In this document: one piece after another, positions 54,230 to 64,000 of the stretch
Layout: each line of letters begins with the position of its first letter
Numbering within the stretch: the stretch's first letter is position 1
NCBI GenBank assembly: GCA_002633025.1
Contig: NMRB01000647.1
Span: 59,585 to 123,584 of the forward strand
Direction: 5' to 3'
DNA length: 64,000 bases
Source of the DNA: Notospermus geniculatus
Lineage: Eukaryota; Nemertea; Pilidiophora; Heteronemertea; Lineidae
The notes under the pieces: generated by a model
Database searches by the model: none
What the model was told of the DNA's origin: nothing
The model's input: the letters and a program-made list of their open reading frames with translations, nothing else
Made by a program: the position numbers and the translations under genes

Positions 54230-54930
54230 AAATGTTGATGGTGTTGAAAGGAGGACTCAGGACGTCATCAAGTGTTGAAAGCATTGAAAAATGACTCGGG
54301 ATGTCATCAAGTGTTGATGGCATTGAAAGGAAGGCTCAGGATGTCATCAGGTGTTGATGTCCTCAAGTTTTGATGACATTGAAAGGAGCACTGAGGATGT
54401 CGTCAGATGTTGATGAAATTGAAATGACTCAGGATGTCCTCAAGTTTTGATGGCATTGAAAGGAGCACTGAGGATGTCACCAAGTGTTGTCAGCATTGAA
54501 AGAAGGACTCAGGATGTCGTCAGATGTTGATGAAATTGAAAGGAAGACTCAGGATGTCATCAAGTTTTGATGTCCTCAAGATTGGATGACATTGAAAGGA
54601 GCACTCAGGATGTCGTAAGATGTTGATGAAATTGAAAGGAGGACCCAGGATGTCCTCAAGTTTTGATGGCATTGAAAGGAGGCCTCAGGATATCATCAAG
54701 TGTTGATGTATTGAAAGAAGGACTTGGGATTTCATCAAGTGTTGAAGGCATTGAAAGAAGGACCCAGGATGTCCTCAAGTTTAGATGGCATTGAAACAGG
54801 AGGCCGCAGGATATCATCAAGTGTTGATGCATTGAAAGGAGGCCTCAGGATTTCGTCAAGTGTTGGTGACATTGAAAGGAGGACTCAGATTTCATCAAGT
54901 GTTGACGGCATTGAAAGAAGGACTCCATGA
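54230..54930 (+). repeat. 40-bp minisatellite, block 1
   Basis: Repeats of GATGTCATCAAGTGTTGATG GCATTGAAAGGAGGACTCAG with substitutions and small indels, about 17 units. Confidence 0.93.
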
Positions 54931-56464
54931 TATTGATCGCACTTCAGTGCTTGCTGAGTGCTGTGATGAAGCTGTCAGCTTCTCATGTACCTTAAGCTAT
55001 GGTTTAGAGAATGCCATTAGAGACTTGAATGTTTAGTATTACTGTAATCATTTTGATTAGAATTGATGATTATGAGAAGATTAAGCTCATTCTTAGCTCT
55101 TGTAACTTTCATCTGAGTCTACAGAACATTTTCTTTAGCCGTAAATCTGTCAATGTGTTTCAAGATTAATGAAATTAAACGTGAGGTGTTGGAGCCGTTC
55201 TAAGATTGATATTCCCAGCTGCATGATTATGTTTCAATACTCCATTAAGTGGAATACATCATTTTTCTGTCGTTAAAGCGATTAGTCTTGATCTGTGCTG
55301 CCTTGAGCAGAGTTTTCCACACAGATGGACGCGGTATCAAAATGTTTTCACACCCAGTTTGCTTTTGAACTTTCCAATTTGAATCTGAGTGGTGAAAGAT
55401 TTGGGTGTATCCTGTTGGGACAAAAGAATTAAGGTCCATAATGGTTTGTAAAGAATAGTGCCAAAGCTCGCAAATCACAAGTCACAAAACTCATTTTGTC
55501 TGCTGTCACCATACATGTGATCCATGCTGGAATGATTCTTCATCCTTTTCATGATTTTCTTTAAGGTTCCCTTTCCTCCAGACTGAGATCCGTTCCATTA
55601 CTACTTTTCCGTTGGAGTCTCCTTTTCACCAGAGTTTATAAATGAAAATTTCCTACTTGGTTAGGAGTCTTCTTAACAGATTTGTTCCTCTCTCAACCTT
55701 ATCACAGTGTCAATTTCCATTCTCGAAATAGACAACTTTGAGTTTAGTCTGCCTCCACATGAAAGGAAGTTAGTGGGCGACTTTTTCATAAACATTGGCA
55801 AAGGTATATACACCAGTTGTTCTGAAACTAGAAAGGTTTGCTTTCTGTGGCTGACTTTCACAAACTTCTTCACTGATCCTCCACATTCATGTGAAGGTCT
55901 TATTTGGCAGTTGCTTGGTGTTCCATAAAAAGGCTTGCAACTCAAGCTGTCACAAACTTCAAAGTTCATTTACAGAAGCTGTAGTGTGTAGGCACATGTT
56001 GCCTTAGTTTTAAAAGCACATGTGATTTGAGGATTGACCAACCTTCAAAATCATCTTCAGGGAGATCTTAACTGATGCCAGCCCATTTTCTGCCAGAGGT
56101 TCTGGTGTTTGCATTGATGCCCCCTCCAGATTGCCTGCTTGATTTCCACCTCTCCCTTATGCATCAGAATCTGCAATCTGTCCTTTTTATTTTCTCAGTT
56201 AATATCCAGGCCAGTGATTATCTGAGATAATTCCAAGGACAGGACCTGAAATCATGCTAGTTATGTCGCAATGCCTCAAACGTACCTTGACTCTCCCTTA
56301 AGTTTCAAGATGCCTGTTCATCAGTGCTCATTAAGGCGAAGATCTGACACTTACACAGTGATTAATCTCTAATCTCTCATGCTGGCTGTCAAATTCTTAT
56401 CACACGTTGGTTCATCTTGTTACACAAAGTCAGAGGAGTATCGGAGATGCTGTTGGCGGTATTC

Positions 56465-57035
56465 AAAGAAGGACTAGAGATGTCATCAAGTGTTGATGGT
56501 ATTGAAAGGAGGACTCAGGATGTCATCAAGTGTTGAAAGCATTGAAAAATGACTCGGGATGTCATCAAATGTTGATGGCATTGAAAGGAGGACTTGGGAT
56601 ATCCTCAAGTTTTGATGAAATTGAGAGGAGGACTCAGGATGTCGTCAGATGTTGATGAAATTGAAAGGAGGACTCAGGATGTCATCAAGTGTTGATGGCA
56701 TTGAAAGGAGCACTCAGGACGTCACCAAGTGTTGTCAGCATTGAAAGAAGGACAAAGGATGTCATCAAGTTTTGGTGACATTGAAAGAAGGACACAGGAT
56801 GTCGTCAAATGTTGATGACATTGAAAGGAGGACACAGGATGTCATCAAGTGTTGATGGCATTGAAAGGAGCACTCAGGACGTCACCAAGTGTTGTCAGCA
56901 TGGAAAGAAGGACAAAGGATGTCATCAAGTTTTGGTGACATTGAAAGAAGGACACAGGATGTCGTCAAATGTTGATGACATTGAAAGGAGGACTCAGGAT
57001 ATCATCAAGTGTTGACGGCATTGAAAGAAGGACTC
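56465..57035 (+). repeat. 40-bp minisatellite, block 2
   Basis: Same unit as block 1, about 14 units, inside the second 2-kb copy. Local runs are homogenised: the segment 56770-56850 is nearly identical to 56900-56990. Confidence 0.93.
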
Positions 57036-58564
57036 CGTGATATTGATCTCACTTCAGTGCTTGCTGAGTGCTGTGATGAAGCTGTCAGCTTCTCATATAC
57101 CTTAAGCTATGGTTTAGAGAATGCCATTAGAGACTTGAATGTTTAGTATTACTGTAATCATTTTGATTAGAACTGATGATTATGAGAAGATTTAGCTCTT
57201 GTAACTTTCATCTGAGTCTTTCTTTAGCCGTAAATCTGTCAATGTGTTTCAAGATTAATGAAATTAAACGTGAGGTGTTAAGCCGTTCTAAGATTGATAT
57301 TCCCAGCTGCATGATTATGTTTCAATACTCCATTAAGTGGAATACATCATTTTTCTGTCGTTAAAGCGATTAGTCTTGATCTATGCTGCCTTGAGCAGAG
57401 TTTTCCACACAGATGGACGGGGTATCAAAATGTTTTCACACCCAGTTTGCTTCTGAACTTTATAATTTGAATCTGAGTGTGGTGAAAGATTTGGGTGTAT
57501 CCTGTTGGGAGAAAGAATTAAGGTCCATATTAAGGTTTGTAAAGAATAGTGCCAAAGCTCGCAAATCACAAGTCACAAAACTCATTTTGTCTGCTGTCAC
57601 CATACATGTGATCCATGCTGGAATGAGTTCAAAATTTTCCGATATTTTCATCAGTATTGATTGTATTTGCCAGATATAATAATCTGTTTAATTATATCAA
57701 CTTTGTCGTCAGCCGTTGAGGCTGAATATTGATTTGAAATCAGATGAAAGCTGAGCCTATAGACACCTATTGTGTTAACATAAACCTTTTGTCTACAAGA
57801 ATTTTGAAGCCAGTTTAGTATCAGAATTTTTCTATTGGTATTGGAAACCTGTAGTAATTGGGCATATTTTACCGACTATAGAATTATTGATTGCTGATAA
57901 AACTTCGAAAATAAGCTTTGAAATAAAACCACATGTAATTACCAATAGTTCATGTGCGCGTATAATGTCATAGGGAACTGTACTCTGCATTCAGGAATGA
58001 TGCATGGAATTTCCCCATTGTCAGTTTCTTCGTGATGTCGTTTGTGAGAAGCTGAAATCCATTACTGGATGGTTGTCATGAGTTTCGATTCGATGCAAGG
58101 GGATTAAAATGGCATGAAATCAGTCTTTGCGCAGTATGCTGTGATTGATTTTAAATCCTGTCATTAGGAGATCTTCAACGACTTAAAAAAACATGGCAAC
58201 TTTCTGGTGAAAATTACATTGAAAATATTTGCTGTGTGTAAGATTCTGTGGTGAACTTTACATGTTGGTTTGTGTGTGCAGTGATGTGAGGGCAAGCACT
58301 GGGTGGTCAGTACAGAAAACGAAACTCTCATGTCCTTCCAGGCTGGAACAAAGACGTCTGCAACTTTTAATCCTGAAATGGCTGAGTTCATGACGAAGAT
58401 TCTGTTACAAGAAGCAGAAGAAAGGTTGTGGCAATGTCATTTTCTATGGCAAGGATTATGTCTGTAGAACAAAGATGTAGCCATGTAACATAGGTCTTTG
58501 TGATATAAAATGTAGCAACAGCACAAAGAGGATTATTTTACACCTCGCCAGGGAACTAAACATT

Positions 58565-60645
58565 TATACCATGGCAACGGTGGTGTTGCTTTGATTGGGT
58601 TGGGCTTGTCGGGGAAAAGGAGAAAAAGCTTGTGAAAAGTGGAGTTGCGAGAGTGAAAAAAGTTTCTACCATCAGGTTGTGAAAAGCAAATGTTATGACA
58701 AGTTTCGGCTGATGACACTTTTGTAGGATTTTTACGAAAATAAACCTCTTGCAAAAAGTATGCATTTCTACTATGTTTGTCAGTCGCATTTAATCAGAAC
58801 CTGCTTTCTGTCAGAGTAACTTGGATGGCGGACATCTTGTGACGAACATTATGTACCATGCACTTGCGTTTTGAGGACCAGCTCACCAGTGCTACAACAT
58901 ACACCAGTGTTGCATAAGCTCATTGCCTTCACTGTGTTCTGTCTGCAGAAAGTAGCAAGGAGTCTATTTTGCCAGAAATCCACTCAACACTGCAAATATA
59001 TGACCCAAAGACTGTGTCTTTGTACAACTGCAGTTTCCAATTCCTGCCTCATTCCATAAGTGATGATAACTCTATTATGGGCAAATTACTCTTTATTACT
59101 TTGCTATACATATTTGATTGGCCTCAATTTTAGAAGGCTACATCCGAGCTTGCTTTTATCTCCAGGATTGAACTAATTTTGCCCAGTGTATGATAAGAGC
59201 AATCAACAGTTTGCCTAACAAGACAAATAATTGCTATAACAAACAAACTAATGGATATCAGGAGTCGCTGGTCATGTTAGAGGTACTGCTGGTTGATGGT
59301 GGCAGCAAATGTGATTGATTACATGGTAGCTGTGGCGTTAGTAAACGGAAAGTTTGATCATATGGCCATTGATTGTTGCAGACACAGTGAGAATGTCAAT
59401 TTTATGGCATTTTCCCAATTCCTCATTCAATGGCAGTTTGACCAATTCCAGTGACTGTCACTGAGATGACATTTGAGATTAAACACAGTTTTCTCTTTTG
59501 ACTCTTTGACATTTTCATCAGAGCAAATTACCACTCTTCTCACCAACCATGGAGGTATTATCGAGAAGGAGCGAACACGGACCCCACATCAAAAAGTACA
59601 ATCATCGTTCCGCTGTTTGCTAAAGTGATTAGGGGGACAATAGGCTAATAACGCATACCATGGCAACGGTGGTGTTGCTTTGATTGGGTTGGGCTTGTCG
59701 GGGAAAAGGAGAAAAAGCTTGTGAAAAGTGGAGTTGCGAGAGTGAAAGAAGTTTCTACCATCAGGTTGTGAAAAGCGAATGTTATGACAAGTTTTGGCTG
59801 ATGACACTTTTGTAGGATTTTTACGAAAATAAACCTCTTGCAAAAAGTAAACATTTCTACTGTGTCTGTCATTCGCAGTTAATCAGAACCTGTTTTCTGT
59901 CAGAGTAACTTGGATGGCGGACATCTTGTGACGAACATTATGTACCATGCACTTGCGTTTTGAGGACCAGCTCACCAGTGCTACAGAATACACCAGTGTT
60001 GCATAAGCTCATTGCCTTCACTGTGTTCTGAATCTGTCTGCAGAAAGCAGCAAGGAGTCTATTTTGCCAGAAATCCACTCAACACTGCAAATATATGACC
60101 CAAAGACTAGGTGTCTTTGTACAACTGCAGTTTCCAATTCCTGCCTCATTCCATAAGTGATGATAACTCTATTATAGGCAAATTACTCTTTATTACTTTG
60201 CTATACATATTTGATTGGCCTCAATTTTAGAAGGCTACATCCGAGCTTGCTTTTATCTCCAGGATTGAACTAATTTTGCGCAGTGTATGATAAGAGCAAT
60301 CAACAGTTTGCCTAACAAGACAAATAATTGCTATAACAAACAAGACTAATGGATATCACGAGTCGGTGGTCATGTTAGAGGTACTGCTGGTTGATGGTGG
60401 CAGCAAATGTGATTGATTACATGGTAGCAGTGGCGTTAGTAAACGGAAAGTTTGATCATATGACCATTGATTGTTGCAGACACAGTGAGAATGTCAATTT
60501 TATGGCATTTTCCCAATTCCTCATTCAATGGCAGTTTGACCAATTCCAATGACTATCACTGAGATGACATTTGAGATTAAACACAGTTTTCTCTTTTGAC
60601 TCTTTGACATTTTCATCAGAGCAAATTACCACTCTTCTCACCAAC
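58565..60645 (+). repeat. Two-copy tandem duplication of ~1 kb
   Basis: CCATGGCAACGGTGGTGTTG occurs at 58569 and 59658 (period 1089). Similarity continues to CACTCTTCTCACCAAC near 59547 and 60645. Copies differ by scattered substitutions and small indels. A 110-base non-duplicated spacer lies between them. Confidence 0.92.
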
Positions 60646-61939
60646 ACTTAGTAGAAGAAATTTAATTAATTCAATTATCCATTGTAAAGGAGCCCTCGAA
60701 ACTTTTCACATGGTGAAGAACCCATTGACTGCCAACTTGTGTGAGAAAACTCTTGTCTGGAAAAGTGCCTCGAGTCTATTGTACACAAGACCTTGCTGTT
60801 GAAATGAAAACACCCTGCCATTTTACTTCACACCACTGAGCTCACAAGGTTGCAGATATTGGTTGCGAAGATGTCGTAGGTCTCCCCCAATTTACGCTAT
60901 TCAAATCAACAGTTTCAGCATCACGGTCGATTAACCAATCACTACGTCTCACGGGATTGGGAGCGCTTGACAGAGTCCTTATTGATTAGCTTGGAAAACC
61001 TCTCACTCGCGTTTATGGCTCTTTTTCCAATCCCATCAGGCTGCACTCTAGTACTCCTCCTGAAATTTTTATTCGCACTTCGGTTTTTTATTCCAGTCGC
61101 AATTAGCAGGAAAGTTAATTTGCATGGTTTTGATTTACAATAACAGTGCTTTTGCACCGTGTGATAAATTATTTTTATCTGCTGAGTGCAGTTCACAGTG
61201 AAGCTTACTATTTCTTGATGTTATGTGATAAAGTAGGAGACCTACAATATCAATAGTTAGTAACCACTATGTACACCAGAAAAGCTGTCAAAGGACAGTA
61301 TGATGCAAAGCTGGATGTACGGTGACATTTTCAATGTTCCTGCTCGCTCCAAAGCTCTTGGTTTGGCACATTTATTGACATACATCCCAACCTAGATCAG
61401 ATCTAGGCCTAGATGTTGATATACTACCCAGCTCCTACAAGACAGCCAAGCAAAAATTAGGGGTAGTACTCAGATTCCATGCTACAAAATGTCAAGAGGT
61501 TGAGTGACGATGCGGTGACATCTTTTTAGGCCCACTCTCTCCAGTACTTCCTGTCGGTTCCATTACATCGTCTCCATTAGGCAAGTTATCTCATCTCCGC
61601 TAAAAAATCACACAAAGACTCCGACCTCATCTTGCGGAGATATTGTTTCATGAAGTCACGAGACGGGCATTGTTTGAAATCATTTATTGACATTTAGGAG
61701 ATGAAGACATCAGTATGTTGGCTTTTAGTGACATTTGATGGCCGTTACTGGGAGAGGATGATCTTACTCCTGCTCTGTCTATGGTATTATCAGATGCCAT
61801 AAACAGTGCCATCAGTTGCTGTGCTGTGTCAACCCTACCCATGCAATCATGCTCCGGGCTACTACTGTGATGACATATGGCATGTATGGCTGATGTCAGA
61901 CTCAGATTGTCGGAACCCTTCATAAACTGATGCTGATGT

Positions 61940-62700
61940 TTCAGCCTGGACTGGCATTTCACCAGATCAAAGGCTGTTTCAGTCTGGACTGGCAGATTGG
62001 GATTCCACCTGCTCAAATGCTGTTTCAAGCTGGACCAGCAGATTGGCATTCCACCAGGTCAAAGGTTGTTTTGTACTGACAGATTGGCATTCCACCTGTT
62101 CAAGGGCTGTCTCAAGCTGGACCAGCAGACTCCATCAGGTCAGAGGTTGTCTTGGACTGGCAGATTGGCATCACCTGTTCATGGGCTGTCTCAAGCTGGA
62201 CCAGCAGATTCCATCAGGTCAAAGGTTGTTTTGGACTGGCAGATTGGCATCACCTGTTCAAGGGCTGTCTCAAGCTGGACCAGCAGATTCCATCAGGTCA
62301 AAGGTTGTCTTGGACTGGCAGATTGGCATCACCTGTTCATGGGCTGTCTCAAGCTGCGCCAGCAGATTCCATCAGGTCAGAGGTTGTCTTGGACTGGCAG
62401 ATTGGATCACCTGTTCAAGGGCTGTCTCAAGCTGGACCAGCAGATTCCATCAGGTCAAAGGTTGTTTTGGACTGGCAGATTGGCATCACCTGTTCAAGGG
62501 CTGTCTCAAGCTGAACCAACAGATTCCATCAGGTCAAAGGTTGTCTTGGACTGGCTGATTGGCATTCCACCTGTTCAAGGGCTGTCTCAAGCTGGACCAG
62601 CAGATTCCATCAGGTCAGAGGTTGTCTTGGACTGGCTGATTGGCATTTCATCTGCTCAAAGGCTGTCTTAGCCTGGACCATTCCACCAGGTCGAAGGTTG
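61940..62700 (+). repeat. 79-bp minisatellite
   Basis: CTGGCAGATTGGCATCACCT...CAGCAGATTCCATCAGGTCA recurs with starts at 62161, 62240, 62319 and 62398, a 79-base period, about nine units. Three long plus-strand open frames arise because the unit lacks stops and is not a multiple of three. Confidence 0.95.
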
Positions 62701-64000
62701 TTTTGGGCTCGATGGCTGTCTTTGCTGGCAGACTGATTTGGATAACCTTTGAGAAAGGCACCATCATTGACCATATTATTTACAATACATAGCACCTTGG
62801 CCATCTTATCATATCTCAGCACCACCTGCAGTGCTGTATTCCTATAACTTGTTTGAAGTTTCTCTGGATGATTTCTTGACATTTCCATGTCCTACTAGAC
62901 CAGTTTGGTCATCCTTACCCTTTGAAAATCCAGGGATCTACCTCCATAGATAATTGCAGCCTCCCACAAGGGGTATCATATTATCACAGATCACAGAATG
63001 TAAGGAAATCTTTTTCTGGTTATTATTGCATGGAAGAGAACCTGAGCTTTCTTCAACCAGCAGGTACGTTCTCAGCAAACTCTTCTTAACAAAGGATTCT
63101 GAATAAAAGAAACCATTACTTGTTTGAAATTAAACTTCGTCTATATTTAGGTCTTTTGTTGTTGAAAGGATGAAAGTGTTGGGTTTTGATATGTGGTTCC
63201 CTTATAAGGCAGTTGATGATACCAAATTTAGAATCCACTTGGCAAAATATCAGAGGTGCAACTACATTTGTATTAATGGAGATATTGACTCATTCAGTGT
63301 CATTATTTTGTGAAGGTACATGTAGTTAACCATACGATAACCACAGGCTAGAGATAGTGGCATTGAGACGATGGACTGGATCAGTATGGACTGTAGACCA
63401 TGTAGGCACTTCTGTATGATCTGACTATGATATTGGAATTCAGTAATCTTCATCTTCCCAAGTGACAGTGGCTGAGCTCAGTCCTAACCATCAAACATGT
63501 ACATGTATCTTGTTTTCAATAAAAGTTGCTGTTCACTGGAGATCTTCCACCATTCTGCAGAGCTTTGTCTTCAGGATGGTTGGTTCCGACCAGAATTCCT
63601 GTGGACAGGTCTTTGGTGATGGCTGAGCATGTCCTCAGTTGTCTAGGATAGTACACATTACTCCCAAGAAATCATCTTTCCTCAGTTGTTGTATCTTAAA
63701 TCTTAAAAGAAGTTCTTTCTCTACCAATCCACAATCACAAGCTGTTACTTTGATCCATATACATGTATTTGATATCTTTTGGCAAAAAATGAGCTTCAGG
63801 GATCAGAACTACTTCGCTTATTCAATTTCAAGTTGGATATGCCTTCTAAATGATTCATCAAAGCAAAATTGGATATACGGCGACACGCGTCCGGCAAAAA
63901 TCAAATTCTGACAGGATATTAACGAGAAAATGTTTCCTTGTAACATTGAGTAATATTCCACTCAATTTACCAGCTGCAGTTACTGATTGGTTCATTTACT

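Larger units (their letters stand above)
53530..57627 (+). repeat. Two-copy tandem duplication of ~2 kb
   Basis: Copy 1 is 53530-55534 and copy 2 is 55535-57627. Both start TTCTTCATCCTTTTCAT and end GTGATCCATGCTGGAATGA. Copy 2 carries about 265 extra bases (roughly 56180-56440) between CTGCAATCTGTC and GAGTATC. Each copy contains its own block of 40-bp minisatellite. Confidence 0.93.
46803..64000 (+). other. PKD first intron (open at window edge)
   Basis: No further PKD exon was found: no FPEC-type continuation, C1, PH or kinase motifs in any frame. Apart from the listed SINE, MITEs, duplications and minisatellites, the stretches 48930-50140, 50381-51200, 51433-53529, 57628-58564, 60646-61939 and 62701-64000 show no structure I can support. 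Confidence 0.6.

Noticed and set aside
53662-55969. Conserved minus-strand frames (NFEVCDSLSCKPFYG...) in both 2-kb copies
   Set aside because: Conservation is explained by recent tandem duplication, and there is no recognisable domain or start context.
61997-62671. 224-codon plus-strand frame
   Set aside because: It is a by-product of the 79-bp minisatellite; the same sequence is open in all three plus frames.

Overview
The window is eukaryotic genomic DNA, most likely from a marine invertebrate deuterostome (echinoderm, hemichordate or amphioxus-like). The evidence is multi-exon genes with canonical GT/AG splice sites, bilaterian families (TRP-like channel, WDR64/WDR49-type WD-repeat protein, rhodopsin-like GPCR, PGAP4, Rab1-like GTPase, protein kinase D), tRNA-derived SINEs, many short inverted-repeat DNA transposon relics, and scattered TAGGCCTA and ACATGTACATGTA motifs. 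The species cannot be fixed from sequence alone.

Layout: 325-8732 (minus strand, 3' end outside the window) is a secreted, cysteine-rich multidomain gene of at least 12 exons: signal peptide, antistasin-like module, WAP domain, Thr/Ser/Pro linker, thyroglobulin type-1 domain and further Cys-rich modules. 8733-13280 is repeat-rich intergenic DNA. 13281-15050 (plus) is an intronless TRP-like channel with ankyrin-like repeats. 15608-31801 (minus) is a complete 26-exon WDR64/WDR49-family gene of about 1111 residues. Its fourth intron contains a two-exon class A-like GPCR on the opposite strand (24888-26605). 33008-34355 (minus) is PGAP4/TMEM246-like, followed by a decayed second copy at 35375-35760. 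A 981-base assembly gap lies at 36531-37511. 38246-41289 (plus) is a seven-exon Rab1-like gene with an unusual N-terminal extension. 43281-45553 is a tandem array of ~670-bp units, one of which carries a PIF/Harbinger-type MITE whose TAA target duplication can be read against its neighbours. 46659-46802 is the first coding exon of a protein kinase D gene. The remaining 17 kb looks like its first intron and holds a 2-kb and a 1.1-kb tandem duplication, a 40-bp minisatellite and a 79-bp minisatellite.

The genes form no single pathway; this is an ordinary gene neighbourhood. The strongest non-gene signals are many MITE or foldback families (several present twice), nested insertions, and two long hairpins, one in the probable 3' UTR of the Rab gene and one just upstream of the PKD start. 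Exon models were built by hand and checked by reading-frame continuity. No database search was run.
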